Shown: piece after piece, positions 41,458-55,700 of the stretch | Layout of the letters: each line of letters starts with the position of its first letter | Numbering within the stretch: position 1 is the first letter of the stretch | DNA from: Sceloporus undulatus | Taxonomy: Eukaryota > Chordata > Lepidosauria > Squamata > Phrynosomatidae | Direction: 5' to 3' | Length of the DNA: 64,000 bases | Assembly (NCBI RefSeq): GCF_019175285.1 | Contig: NC_056525.1 | Coordinates: forward strand, 120,921,506-120,985,505 | The notes under the pieces: model-generated | What the model was told of the DNA's origin: nothing | What the model saw: the letters and a program-made list of their open reading frames with translations, nothing else | Database searches by the model: none | Program-made: the position numbers and the translations under genes

Positions 41458-44400
41458 ATTCTAGCAGTTCATCTGAGTTCTCTAACTTTCCTACCAGTTT
41501 TCAGCACCAACTCAGGCAGCAGGCATCTACTGGTACCATCTGCTTATGGAAAATTTGACGAGTTCTAGAATTGCTTGGATATTGTAGCATCAGAAACTCA
41601 AGCCAATTATTGTGGATGTTCCCATTCTGAGACCTCTCAAAGGATTTAGTTCTACAGACTGCCCCGATAGACCGGCATCCTGCCGCCCCTTTCAGGACCA
41701 AACCGGGGTCGCAGCAACCGCATGCCACGGCCAATCCAGCGCTTTGCCGGCTGTAAAAGAAACGGCAAAATGTTGCTCCATTTAGAACCAGCAAAAAGTT
41801 GTCCTTGCCACCACGGTGGCACTTTTCGGTGCTCCTTTCGGCATGCGGTGTATAAACACGGCACCAAAGGAATGCTATGACATCACCTGCTGTGTGGTTG
41901 GGCGGCATGACAGCAGCTTGGGCACATGTGTCGTCCAAACACATCCCCACACTGACGATTCAAGCCAGTTTGTACAGCCCCTCCCTCTCCTCCAGTTGAC
42001 CCAAGGGCAAACCATCTGGGTGTCATGCAATGAAAGTTTATTCTGTTGCCTTCTTGTTCTCATGGATTGTTGACTATGGTACAGAACTCTCTATGGGAGA
42101 GTGTCTACATCAAGAAAGTTTTCCCTATATTTCATGTTTCCTTCCCCAAATGGGAACCTTGTGCTCTTGCAAGCCATCCAAATTGCTCAGTGATAACCAC
42201 AGCTGTTGCTACTGCATTCCTGACTTCCCTTTCTTTTGGAACATATGTGTCAATGGTTAGTCAGTGTTACGGTCCTCTCTTTGCAAGTTAGCAATAAAGA
42301 TATAAATTTAACAATAAAAGAATAAAAAGAGGGATTTGAATTGAAAAGCCCATATGGGCTTATATGGGCTGTTGTTCAGCCCCAACATTCACAGGAAGGC
42401 CATAAAACTTTTAAAAATTGACCTTGACTTCAAAGCTAGGGGTTTAAAGTGTAGCCATTTCAATCTTAGGCAGGCTATATTGCAAACTGGCTGCATTGGG
42501 AAATGGGACCAAGCACCAGCCTACCCAGCCCCCCATCCCTCACGTACCCCAAATCCACCTTCATGGTACTGTTCTGGGCCTTATGCTAGCCAAATGTGCT
42601 GCAATGGCAGAGGACTTCTGGCAAGGACAGCCCTGAGTAAGGGGACTAATAATAATAATAATAGTAGTAGTAATAATTTATTTATTTACCATCTTTCCAA
42701 ATGATCAGTTGGGATTCCTTGCTGGTTAGGTAGAGGCCTCTGGTAGCTGGCTTGCCTCCCTAATCCCTGGCCCATTTCGAGCTGGGCAGAGGTGGTACGG
42801 AAGGCAATTTCCCCATATCTCTTGACCAGCTTGCCTCCCTGACCCCATTTGGGTTGGGAAGTGGTGGTGTGAAGAAAGGGACATGGAGGAGATTCTCCTC
42901 ACCATCTGTTCCCACGGTTCCCATGCTGCTCTAAGGGCATCTGCAGTCGTCACCTGTGCTCCTGCCTCGAAGTGAAAAGCAGGATCAGAAGAGGGAGAGT
43001 TGTTGGCAAGGCCTGAGAACCTTTCTCCTATCCTAGGAAATCCTTGCCATATTAAATCTTCCTTCATGCTCCCAAAAGAGTGAGTGAAGGGAGAGAGAGA
43101 GGAATATAGGTGTGTCTGTGTGTGATTATAAGTTGAAGTGCAGAGCATGGAGAAAAGTTTTTATTATTTATTTTAAATAAATAACAAGGGAGATAAAAGG
43201 AAAAATCAAAGGACTGGAGTGATTGTAGAGACGATGAAGCAGAGCAACAGCGAACATGTCCTATTGAAGCAGTAGGTAGGAAAATGGCTGGCCTTTTGGG
43301 GTGACTGATAGTTCTTTCTTTCCCCTGCCTATCTGAAATGAATGGGAGGAGCATAACCCAAACTACAGGATGTTGGGCTCTTGTCTAATTGGAAAGTGAG
43401 TAGTAAAATAGCTGAACTGGGAGGATCCAATTCAGTTTTTATGGATGACTGTGGTTATTTCCTACCTGCCTCTGGACAGCGATGGGAGAAACCAAGGGTG
43501 TATGGATGCCTTTTCTCCAAATTAGAGAAACAGTATTTGGAAGGCTGAGAAACTAGGTTCTCTGCTGAGATTCTCTGAAACCAAGGACATGGTAGTCTTG
43601 ATGACAAATGGGAGCGCTGTAATGGTGGATAAGGCTGTAGAGACCAAGACTGATGATAATTGAAAGGTTGTTTAGAAACTGACAAGATAGATGTCCAGTT
43701 TCTTTGAAGGTGCTTTCATCTTTTAGCTATGCTAAGTTTGTTAGCCATCTTGCTGCTAACTAGCACTTACTCATCAAATAAGAGACCTTTGATGGTGGCC
43801 TTCACTTGGGAGGACAACCTGGAGGACTGGTTTCAAGCATGTAAACATAATCTCTACCTTGGAATCAGTGAGGTGATGGGAGGTACTTATCTGTTGCACA
43901 GAGTTTATAAGCATCACAGCCTTCCTGTTTTCTGAAAACTTGTTAAGGAAGGGGGCTACCTCTCCCACAGGTGCTGCTAGTGCATACATAGCCTTTTATT
44001 GTAGTGATCCCGAAAACCATGGCTGTATACCTTACAACCCTCTTTGTTCCAAAGGAATCAAGTGCAGTTTGTTCCCATTTCCTATCAGATGTTTCTACTG
44101 TTTAGTTGGGGACAGAGTATTTGAAAACAAAATTGCACCCTTGTTCTAAACCCTGCATTAATTCTCAATATTTCTGGATGACAACTGGTTCTTGATCCTT
44201 TTAAAAATTGAATCTGATACAGAAGGTGGAGTGAGTTTAACTTGAACTTACAGTGCTTTAGCTATCTGAAGAATTTGGCTTACATGTGAGTGGATGTCAT
44301 CAGATGGTGAAAGAGGGTCTTGGTCCCAACTAAGACATCCAGCAATGTGGCAGTCAATGTGGAGTATAAAGAGGAATTGGGCTCATAATTAGCACCTGAT

Positions 44401-45034
44401 TCCAAATGAGTACCGATCTCTCATGGGAAAAAATGCAATCTTGTCATGGTCACTGTAACTGTAGCAGATTGCGGGGCCTGAGTCTGACACACTGATATCC
44501 ATAACCTAACAGAGTTGGTAGAAGCTTGGGCTGGTTGGTTGTGAGAAAAAGGCACTGGTGCCATGGGTTGGACTGTGGTTGAGGTCCAGGAGCCAGAAAG
44601 AGATGGGGAGAAAGTTGACTTGGATGGAGTGGCATCCAAAGGGTGGGAGGGCAAATGGGACAGCTCATAATGTACAGCGCTGTGTAAATGTACAGCGCTT
44701 TATAAATAAAGGTTAATAATAATAATAAATAATGAATCTAAAGCACAAATGAGGAAGAAGAGTTTGGGCATGGAGTGCCAACACACAGATGGGCCACATG
44801 GCCACAAACTTGAAGGATAGGGATAGCATGGAGCTGGAGACCTCCACTGAAACAAAGCCATACAATGATGGAGAAGCAATTTTCCCTTATAAGTACAGTA
44901 TTGCAACTATGGCTCTGAGGAGACTGTACATTCTGGATAGCTTTTGAATCGGCAGGCTAAGTGACTGTCTTACATGTTCAAGGACTACTAAATTGATCAT
45001 TTTTTTAGAATTACAATAGTGAGAATAATTGCCT
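41458..45034. other. Convergent intergenic interval
   Basis: Between the two genes' 3' ends. It includes a GC-rich possible foldback element (41652-41978), AAT-type runs (42646-42672, 44716-44732) and SINE-like tails (TACAGCGCTTTATAAATAAA, 44691-44710). Frames in this interval have no recognisable family. No additional gene is supported. Confidence 0.5.
41652..41978. mobile_element. Possible third GC-rich foldback element
   Basis: Ends CTACAGACTGCCCCGATAG and (other strand) GTACAAACTGGCTTGAATCG are weak inverted repeats and resemble the ACAGACTGCCCC end of the 27949-28508 element. GC-rich interior with short self-complementary pieces (CACCACGGTGGC). Tentative. Confidence 0.35.
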
Positions 45035-45486
45035 TTTATTGCAGAAGCTGCACGTACCTAATCAAGTGCAATATAATTTTCTGAAAACACATCACATGGT
45101 TTTATTTAAGTCTTGCCTCTTTGACCAATTACAGACGGCTTCACCAAGATCATACTGGTTTGGAAAGAACAGACCAAATTCACTTAAAGGTCTCAGTTGA
45201 TTGGTTTATAACATTTTCTACAAGTTTTAAAATAACCACATTTAAGTCACTGTCAAAATGAAATGTGGTCCCAGCGCATTATTAATCCACTGGAAAAAAA
45301 AGAACTTGTTTTATTATGATCAAATGAACAAATAATGGAATACCGCTAAAAGAATCTGAATATTTTACATAAATAAATGTTTCAAACTATTCTAGGACTA
45401 TGAACAATTCCACATTACAAGTAAAGGAAATATGTAGGAAAATATTTAATTCATGCATCATTTTACACTGGGATACTACATATTTT
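45035..45486 (-). promoter_or_regulatory. DHX9: DHX9 3' UTR with poly(A) signal candidates
   Basis: Downstream of the TGA (45487-45489) the minus strand has AATAAA at 45310-45315, 45101-45106 and 45035-45040. Which is used cannot be decided from sequence. Confidence 0.5.
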
Positions 45487-45769
45487 TCAGTAGCCACCTC
45501 TAGCACCCCAACCACCTCTAAATCCACCTCCTCCTCGGTTGCCACCGCTTTGATATCCTCCACCAGAACCTCGAAAGCCTCTACCACCTTGAAAGCCACC
45601 CCCTGTTCCTGAATATCCCCTTCCCATAGAACCACCACGATAAGAATTATATCCACCTCCATAACCACTTCCATATCCACCCCTGTAGCCGCCGCCACCT
45701 CTTCCTCTGTAGCCACCTCCTCCATTGTCATATCGTGCCATCTTTGGTGGACGAGGGCCATCTCCAAAC
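45487..45769 (-). CDS. DHX9: DHX9 last exon, RGG tail
   Basis: Acceptor TTCCTAG. Encodes [20 protein letters not shown], then about 75 Gly/Arg/Tyr/Ser-rich residues with RGG and RGR units, ending GARGGY-TGA. Human DHX9 also ends GGGGY, but its tail is some tens of residues longer; this region is expected to vary. It is a nucleic-acid-binding, methylation-prone tail. Confidence 0.95.
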
Positions 45770-46721
45770 CTAGGAACAAAAATTAATTTATTTCCTATAA
45801 AAATCATTATACATAATCCCTAAAAATACATTTATGATTCTTACACCAGGAAACTCTTTCAAAACATAAATTGGTGGATTAAATTTTTAAATATTAAAGA
45901 CAAAAAATCTTATTTTACTTGTGACTTTATAAATCTATCCAGTTCCTTCCACTAAGCTGTCCTTTTATAAAGTTATATAATGCAACTGTCTTACTTGTTA
46001 TCTTCTCCATCTCTTTTTGAGTTGGGGTAATAAGAAATAAATATGATATGCACCATTTTACCCTCTTCCAAACACTGCTTTGAGTTTTTATTATAGCACG
46101 TTATTACTATTCACTAATTTTTCTGTCATATTTCAGAGGTTTAATTAAGATTTATGTATCTGACCTATTTTCAAATAGTTCAGTGTGGCCAAACAGTACA
46201 TAGGTCAGACAAACCATTAAGAAATAGCAACAAAAAGCACAACAAAAAGCTATCACAGATCCAGGTTCACACAGCCTAAGAGAATGCACTGAATAGGCCT
46301 CCACTCCAGTAGTTAATTGCCCTAACTTCAGAAAGCCGAGTACCCAGATGATTCTTGCATAAAGATCATGAACCACCAAGCAGGCTCACATGGAAACAAT
46401 GATCATTTATAGTCATTCATGCCCCAAAGGTTTGGACTCTGAAAACTAGCACCTTGAACTAGGCCTAAAAAAAATCTAGGAGTCAATGGAACTCTTTTGA
46501 TACTGGGTCAACACTGAGTTCCTGGAAGGATTTGTTGCAATGCTTATGCGTTCATTGTATACTTGTATTATTTTAGAGATGTTTTAATTTTGTACATTGA
46601 AGTTTTAGATTGTATGCTGTGTGGCAGGTTTTTCACTAACTATTGTTGTTATTTTATTGAATTTTGATTCCTAATATGTAAAGCACTGTATAAATTTTAC
46701 AGTGCTCTATAAATGAATGCA

Positions 46722-46757
<36 letters not shown>

Positions 46758-49700
46758 CTGCTTTGGCTATTTTCTGAAACAGGTGCAACTTTCAGAGGTT
46801 TTTCAAGGGTGAGCCTCACACACAGTCTAGAAATCCAACCTAAATGTTACTAAAGCAAATATAAGTTTCAGATTACCACTCCATGACACAAAAGTGGAAA
46901 GCACTGCATGTTACTGAGCATGGAGGAGTGATACGGAATTAAACAGTTTTCTGAAATCTGAAAATTAGTTTTGAGGGCGTTGTGATTGTATTCAAAACAT
47001 GCCACTTCTGAAATGGAGCATCTGTTTACAGCTTCAAATTATCGTTATATACAGGTGTAACTGTACATGATCACTGTGTGTTGTCTGTACTCAATACCAT
47101 TAAATTTCACCTGTAATTTTCTTGTCAGGTAAGCTTCTTTGGGATCCTATAGTATTCACTTTCTTATTTTCCTATTCTGAATACTTCTGATATCAGTTCA
47201 AAAGACTGGCCACTAGATTGCTGAATGAGCTTTATTCAGTACAGTTTATTTATATAGTTCATTGTAGACCCCATGGTTTCATTCATTCTCTATAAAGACT
47301 GTAACTTTTCATTCAGATTCTAAGATGAAAGCAGAGAGCTAACCTCATATTGCCCACTGTGAGATTGATACCAGCAGCTAATGGCTTTGAGATTTCGCCA
47401 ATAACATTCAGCATGTTTTTGTTCAGTGGATCTAGGTCACTAATAATTTCTGGATTTTTTGTTACTTCCACCACAAGTGCTTCCATTGCTGCACGTAGGG
47501 CAGTGATACAGGCAGCTGCATTGTGAGGCATCCGTAGTTTGATCCTAAAAGAGACAAGACAAGTTTACTAAATGTAAAACGTTTGCATTATATATATACA
47601 TATTTCTCTGCTAGAAAAGGGGCTTCTAAGAAGGCATTACACAGGACATTTAGAAATTCTGTTGTCACTATAACTGATACTTTATAATTAAGGAACCAAC
47701 TGTTCCATCAGTTGTGTTACGACATGAGTCACATCAACTCTTGTGTATCATCATATGCCCCTTGGTAAGAATACTGTGAATTCTCAGGTGTTTTGACAAT
47801 AAAAGGAACCCAAACTTATTTTAACTTTTATGTTCCTGGAAACTGTTAAAAGAACTGCTGAGTTTTTCTCTTTTATTTTTGATGTATGAACACGGCAATC
47901 AATTCCAACCTTGGCCACATAACCAGAGTCAAGTAACCGTAGAGATGCAGAAGAACTGCAGCAACCCTTTAAGCAGGATCCTAACAATTCTGTTAAGATA
48001 CACACCTCTATATGCAATGTGAAAGACTGGGCAATATAAGAAATGCTACTTCTACATATTGGAAACCAAAGATGGAGGTCACCCCCAAGACCACAGTATA
48101 TCTGCTCTTGGTAGGTCTCTTATTTATTTTTCAAATTTGCATACATCCATGAAATCAGTTTCTTACAAAGACCTGCCCTGTTTATACTTCACGTATAAAC
48201 CATGAAACTTTCAAGCAGCTTGAATGGCTTAAAACCTGAGGATTGGGGAAATGATAAAAACGGGGCAGTAAGTTTTAAAACAGAAAAGCTTGAGTAGTAG
48301 GGCTGTGGATTTGGCAGTGGGACTGAGAGATAATTCTCAGGGACATGAACTTGATTTTTAAAAATATAAGAGACAAAATGGGACAAATTTTCCAAAAATA
48401 TCTCTTCAAAGCAATGTTTTAGTATAACTGAAAAATAGAATTCTTCTCCTAATTTTTTGTAATATCTGCACATTAATATTGGTTTATGTCAAAGTTATTT
48501 TACTCACACACACACTAGACACAAGTAACAAAATTTCCATTACTTTTAAAAGTTTGCCACAGTATTCAAAGTTTGTCTGACAACTCATTTATGTGCTTCA
48601 GCCCTTTCCAGCTATGAAATCAGTTATTGTATTTCAAAATCCTTCCTCTGTACATTTAACATCTAGTTAGCCAAATGTCCATACCAATCATCCAACATAA
48701 TAATTTCTCCATCAGATGTAACTTTCTTGGAGCCAAAGAGAAGCAGCTGCAAAGGGCTCACTAAGGTCATTGCTTTGGCAGAGATGGCACGTGTGCGGAT
48801 CTGCAATCAGACAAATGTGTAAATCTCTGTGTGTATCAACCCAACATAAAATCAGGTGCATTATACAAAATCAAAGTTCAAAAAGCATGCAAGTTTCTAG
48901 TTGTTTTTAATTCTTCATTGTAGCATCATAACTCAATACTGCCTAAATGTTTAGAACTCACAAGAGTGTAGGAGTAACGTCAATGTGCTAAAGGCAGGAC
49001 TATTTTACCCTGTACTATCTATCCTGCTTTACACTAATTTTTTTCTATCTCCTCCCTTTTCTCACTCTAAAATGCAAGCATTTTTATAACTCTGTGGGAC
49101 GATGGATCAACACTAATTTAATATTCAGAAAAGTTCATAATTTATTCTAAGCACAAAATACATCCTGGGCCCAGTGCTATTCAACATCTTTATCAATGAC
49201 TTGGATGACAGAATTGGGGGCAAATTTGCAGATGACACTAAATCAGGAGGAGTAGCTAGTACCCCAGATGACAGGATCAAAATTCAAAATGACCTGAATA
49301 GACTAGAAAGCTGGGCCAAAGCTAGCAAAATGAAATTCAATACGGAGAAATGTAAGGTACTGCACTTAGGGAGGAAAAACAAAATACATAGATATGGGAT
49401 GGGGGGGACACTTGGCTGAATGAGACTACGTGTGAAAGGGATCTAGGAGTCTAAGTAGACCACAAGTTGAACATAGGTCAACAGTGTGATGCAGCAGCTA
49501 AAAAGGCCAATGTAATTTTAGGCGGCATCAACAGAAGTATAGTGTCTAGATCAAGGGAAGTAATAGTACCACTCTACTGTGCTTTGGTCAGGCTCCACTT
49601 GGAATACTGCGTCCAGTTCTGGGCACCACAATTCAAGAGGGATACTGACAAGCTGGGGTGTGTCCAAAGGAGGGTGACTAAAATGGTGAAGGGTCTTGAG

Positions 49701-52700
49701 ACCCTTCCCTATGAGGAACGACTTAGGGAGCTGGGGATGTTTAGTCTGGAGAAGAGAAGGTTAAGGTGATACGATAGCCCTGTTTCAATACTTGAAGGGA
49801 TGTCATATTGAGGAGGGAGCAGGCTTGTATTCTGCTGTTCCAGAGAACAGGACCCAGAACAATGGATGCAAACTGCAGGAAAAGAAATTCCAGCTCAACA
49901 TTAGGAGGAACTTCCTGACAGCAAAGAGTTTGACTGTAGAACACACTCCCTCACAGAATGGAGTCTCCCTCCTTGGAGGTCTTTAAACAGAGGCTGAATG
50001 GCCATCTGTCAGGGATGCTTTGACTGAGAGTTCCTGCATGGCAGGGGGTTGGATTGGATGGCCCTTGAGGTCTCTTCCAACTCTATGATTCTATACATAC
50101 CATGTAGTTGCACTACGACATTTGGAAACCTAGAACTAATGAGAAGATATGTGGCTCAAGTTATATGGTAATGAGATATAACAGAACTGGCTTTTAAATG
50201 GATCTTAATATATAAAATTTGGAAAGTCATTGCAATAGCCTTCCTCAGCCTGGTGCCCTCTAGTCTAGATGTTTTGCAGTATCATGCCCAGCAGATTATC
50301 AGTGATGAGAAACGATGGGAATAGTAGTTATAGTTGGCTCTCCTCTTCTGTGGGCTTGCCATCCACAGATTGGAGCAGCCGTGGATGGCCCCATTGCATT
50401 CTATCCAACAACACCATATGCATGCACACGTTGTGCTGCCATAGGGAAAACAGAATTTGAGGTCTCACAGATTATGCTATCTGTGGGGTGGGGAGTGTGT
50501 GTCTTGGAATGAAACATCCATGGACACAAAGCACTAGCTGTAAAGAATATCTCACTACTTGTTAATGAAGAAATGTTGATGATAAAGAGTGATGAGTTAG
50601 CTAACAGAAAGTGAAATGATCTTGCAGAACTTTTGAGACTAAGGGAAAGAAGTTGTAGAGCACAAGTTTTCGTAGACTTGGTTTACTTCCTCAGATGGAC
50701 GGAGTAAATCTTAGGCCTCAAGCAGATGGGCAGCTTGGAACGGCCTCTAGTAGCTCTAGCCATGACCCCTGAGCGGTGCAGGATGACCCGGATGCCAAGG
50801 TCCCAAGGCCAACCATTGCCATGGTCCATAATGGACCACTGGCAAGGAGTGGTACTCCTTTTGCAGTTGGGTTTAGGCTGCTATAGGGGCTGCAGCACAG
50901 CTTCAATCCGATACGGGGGCATGTATCATTTGAATGCTACACCCCCAGATCAGCCCAAAGGCAGTACTTTTGACCTGTCTGTTTTGGGTCTTAGATAAAC
51001 TCTAAAGTTGCTACGTACAAGATGCCCTTGCATACTAATATTCCGGACCAACATGGTTATGTCTCGGAAAACCCTGGACTAAGAAACACAAATGCAGGTT
51101 TTCTGCAACATGGGACATATCTTGTAAGCATAAAAGAACAGATACCAGAGTGTTATATTTTCAGATCTGAAGAACATTTTCAATAGAAAATCAACCTGAA
51201 GTAGTGTCTAACACTAAACCTAAAAAGAAAAGGTGATTTGATAACCAAGGATTTATTTCACACTTGCCTACCTTTTCTCCAAAAACAAAGAATGGAGAGG
51301 GGTACTTCATGTCCTGACTGCTGAATGGGCAGTTAACAGAAGATTTGTGAATAAGTGCATTGCGTCCCTCAGTGGTGAGAATCTTCCTTTTCTCCTTATG
51401 GAAACAGACATTGGGATACAAGCCAAATGCCAGCAGAGAGATAACAGTATCCAGACTGTTGTCTGGTCCAGTGTTGTTAAATATCTGCGTCATCAAACAC
51501 TCTGGGAAGAAAACAGAAAACTGGCTTTTCTACCTATGCTGCAAACAGTGAAACTGTGCACATTTAATAGACTCCCCCATCCAGTATCTAGCTCTTAAAA
51601 CATTTTACCTTCAGGAAATCCAGAGTTAACAAGAATGTCTTTCAATTGCACTTTGGCTTCCCATGTCATTCTGAGTGTTGCCATGTTGAGTCTCTTATGC
51701 TCACAGAAACGTATTTCTGCATTTTCTCCACCAATTCTGCCAAAAGAAAAAGGGCAAGACTTATTTGCAACCAAACTGTAGAACTATTCCAAAGGCAAGC
51801 ATCAATGTGCTGACATAGTTAACATAAAGTTCTGTGAGACATCTTGTAATAAACAGTTATTTACTCCTTGTATTACACTGAATCCATTTACCTTGCATGA
51901 TCCCAGGCTTGGAACACAGAGAGCAAAGCCACATGATCAGAAAACCGGTTGCCAGCAAAATTCCTGTGGACATACCCCAACCTCTTCCCTTCACTGATGA
52001 AAGGCTCAGGGAAGCAAGTGGCTGCAGAGATGGTACATACAGCATCTCCCACACTGAAACAGAAGCCACATAACAGGGATTTAATGATAAAATATAACAC
52101 CCATGCCATTACCAGAACTGTATAGAATTCACTTTAAATACAAATTAGGAGGATGGATGATGGTGGAAACAGGTATTATTCTCACAAAACCTGCATAAAA
52201 ACAGAACACTCCCATCTTCAAATATATACAGGCAAGCCAATATTTGCTTCACATCTTCTTAAACCTACTGCTGAACCTAAGAGCTCTTCCTGACAGTAAG
52301 GGCTATTCGAAAGTGGAACACACTCCCTTGGAGAGTGGTGGAGTCTCCCTCCTTGAAGGTCTTTAAACAGAGGCTGGATGGTGATCTGTCGAGGATGCTT
52401 TGACTGAGAGTTCCTGCATGGCAGGGGGTTGGATTGGATGACCCTTGTGGTCTCTTCCAACTCTATGATTCTATAATTCATCTCTCCACTTAGGATCCAA
52501 CTGTTATCAATCCCAGAGATGTTCTCATATTTCTAACCTTACTAAATGGGCACTTACTAGAAAATGCATCCCATTATCATCATCTTCCCAAGACGAGGTT
52601 CAATGGGGAGCCTTGCTAAAATTCTCCCCAGTGGTGTCAGCTCATCATTGCAGTCCAGGGCATCAAGCTCTGAAACAGAAGTAACATTATCAGCTAAACA

Positions 52701-55700
52701 GATTACTTCAATCCAATCCAATCCAAAGCCACTGTGCCTAATTATTTTACAACAGACACAGGCTAACCAAAATACTCCCAGATGATGTCAATCACCCCAT
52801 TTAACCCTCTCTAGCTGTTGTTCCCCTACACCAGTTGGCAGTAAATTAAAATTTTATGAACACTTAAAAAAAAAAAGGTTGCTTTGTTGAGGCCTGTTCA
52901 AAAGCTGTCTGTGGTGTTACCTATCAACAAAACATTTCAGAGGCAGCCTCATGTTATCAACAGACTGCGGAAACTAAATTACAGATAAGTATAAAAAACC
53001 CAGACACTCTAACCTGTATGTGTCTACAATATAGATGAGTGGGTGAGTGGGTGATTGTAAGATACAGCAATTAAGAAGAAGGAACACTATGCTTGGTGAC
53101 AGGAGAAGTCTGCCAAGTACCTCTGAGGGTATGTTCTGCTTCAATGACTGCATCCAAAGGAGGTGGCTCTATAGCTTTTGCAAGGAATTGCCCAATTCCT
53201 CCCAGTCGGAGTAATTTGATGCTCAAAGCAACTTCATGCAGTGGTGTTCGGAACATCTCAGGAGTCATGTGAGTTTCAAGTCTAGAGTGATAATGAAGGG
53301 AGGAAGGACAGGAAAGGTTTTGAACATCTTCAGTTCCATAACTCTACTTTGCTCCTGCCAATTGTGCTCCTGAAAGCACACAGATAATCACACTCCCCAA
53401 AGACACTCCCCAAAGCAGAGACAGTTCCAGAGCACACAGGAGGAAGAGAAGGATAAATAATAATGAAGACTACTCAAAAGGAATAGACCTGTACTGTATT
53501 GTCTGTTGTTTACTAGTTGTGCAATTTTGATGTTCCTTTTAATGGCTATGTTTTTATGAGGTTTTTAATTTTCTTGATGGTTTAATTAAAGTTTTTAAGT
53601 TCGTATGAAATGAAGTTCTGAACTGGAGAAATGACAGCAGGAAGAGGAGGTTTTGTTTATTTAATCATATTGTATTCCAGCTTTGCCCTTTGTAATGGCT
53701 TACAAAAATCCAAGATGGCTTGCAAAAACTAAAACAGATAAAATTTAACATCAGCAAAAACATGTAAAACATAAAAAAAAATGACTGAAAAAACTAACGG
53801 AGAAGAGAGCCATGTTGGTTAAACAGACACAAATGAATGTTGGCCCCTGCCTTCTTGGGTTGGCATGTGGGATAAACCCATCAGTAGTGGATTGTTAAAC
53901 AGACACACATGAATGTTGGCCCCTGCTTTCTTGGGCTGGCATGTGGGATAAACCCAATCAGTAGTGGATTGTTCCACCTGCCATCCTGAGAATTAGAATC
54001 ATACCAGTGCCTGTCACCAATAATTGACTGTACCACATATACTAAAAATGCTTGCCTTATAAACAGTTCCTATAAGCATGTTTTATAAAAGAAAATCTGC
54101 CATTGCAGCTGAAGAAAGATGCCATGAAGGGACCCCATCTAGCCTTTCTTGAAAGAATGTTTCAAAGTTACCACCAAAGCAGCCTAGCTTTGTGTTTCTT
54201 CCAGATACAAGGGCAGTGGGAGAGAAGTCCCTTCCCTGAAGATCTCTAAGCCATTTCAGGCTCATACTGGAAAATACAGTCCTTCAGATAACCTGGTCCC
54301 TGAGTCACCCAAGGCTTTACAGGTCTTAGCCAGCACTTGGAATGGTGCCTGTAAATGGACCTGTACAAGTATCACAAGGGAATTATGTGCTTCCTATAAG
54401 CCACACCAAATGACAATCTCGGCGACTGCTCTTTGGACCACTTGAAATTCCTGAACATGTTAATCTGAATGGGATCCAATTAAGGCATGTGTCACCATGG
54501 CCACACCTATGGCCACATCTTCAGGGGCAGTACAACACACCCAGCACAGGCTGAATCCTTATTTCTTGATCCACTTTTCAGTGAACATGAGTACCTCTGC
54601 CTTCTCCAAATCAAGTTTCAATCTGCTTGCTCTTATTCAGTACATTACTGATGACAGGCACTGTTTTATAAGAGGAACAGCTCTGCTGGAGACAAAATAA
54701 ATAAATAAATAAATAAATAAAGCTGGGTACCATCATTATACACTGCTAGCAGACTAAATCTCTTCCAGTAGTTTCATGTATATGCTAAATAGCATGGGGT
54801 ACAAACTCTTCCACCCGAGGGCCCTCCCTGGTCCATGACCAGGGAGGCAAAACAGGAGTCCCTTAGCACCACCACCTCCTGGGCCTGGACCTTCAGGAAG
54901 GAACAGAGGCTCTTTGAAGGCATGGTCCCAAGGCACAACCCAGCAAGATGGCAAGATGCCAAGATGCTTATTAGGGCTCATGGTACTGGAAGACACTGAA
55001 AAATTCAACAGAACCAGGGGAAGGATACTTCATCCATTCCGATGTGCAGGCTGACCAGCAAGAACCAGCCGAGTTCAAGCATACCTTTCAAAGCGAGCTC
55101 TGCTGCAGAGGTGGAAACAGAACCCAGGACGGACACGGCCAGCCCGCCCTTTCCGCTGCTCCAGGTTAGTTTTTGAGGCCCATACAGTGGCGTAGTTAGT
55201 CATGTTGTTGTGAGCAGTGAAAAGCTTCACTTTTTGTCTGCAAAGCAAGTTGTAAAAAACTGCTATCAAACAATTTACTGTCAAGTTTGTTATCAAATCA
55301 TTTCAGGTTCTCAAAGGCTGGGGAGAGGGCAGCAAAAGGGTAATATCTTGAAGAAGGTTAGGACTAAACAGTAACAGACAAAAACACTTTGCAGCTCAAC
55401 AAAATAATAGGAGAATCAAAAACTCACTTGCAAGAATCAATAACATAGACAACATCGTTGATGGTAATGCTGGTCTCTGCAATGTTGGTAGACAAAATTA
55501 CCTGGAAGATAACCATACATTTGTCCTAAGTACAATGTTGTATTAAAAAAAACCCCAATCACAATCTCAAGATTATTCCAGAACATCTATCCTTCTCCTT
55601 GCCTCAAGGGAGGCTCACCTTGGTCATTCCAGGGGGCACTGGATCAAACACTTTGCGCTGCTCCTCTCGAGGAATCTGGGAATGTAGAGGAAGAATTCTG

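Larger units (their letters stand above)
48801..51271 (-). other. DHX9: DHX9 intron with CR1 and Harbinger MITE
   Basis: Contains a CR1 copy in opposite orientation (49163-50097), a fold-back repeat scrap near 50245-50335, and a Harbinger-type MITE (50714-50990). Confidence 0.75.
53282..55084 (-). other. DHX9: DHX9 intron with tandem repeat and LINE
   Basis: Contains a 76-bp tandem duplication (53818-53970) and a decayed antisense-reading L2-like LINE (about 53640-55030), plus an AAAT run (54696-54721). Confidence 0.7.

Noticed and set aside
46152-46379. Penelope GIY-YIG-like remnant
   Set aside because: A faint resemblance to a cysteine-containing YVGQT-type stretch, too degraded to claim.
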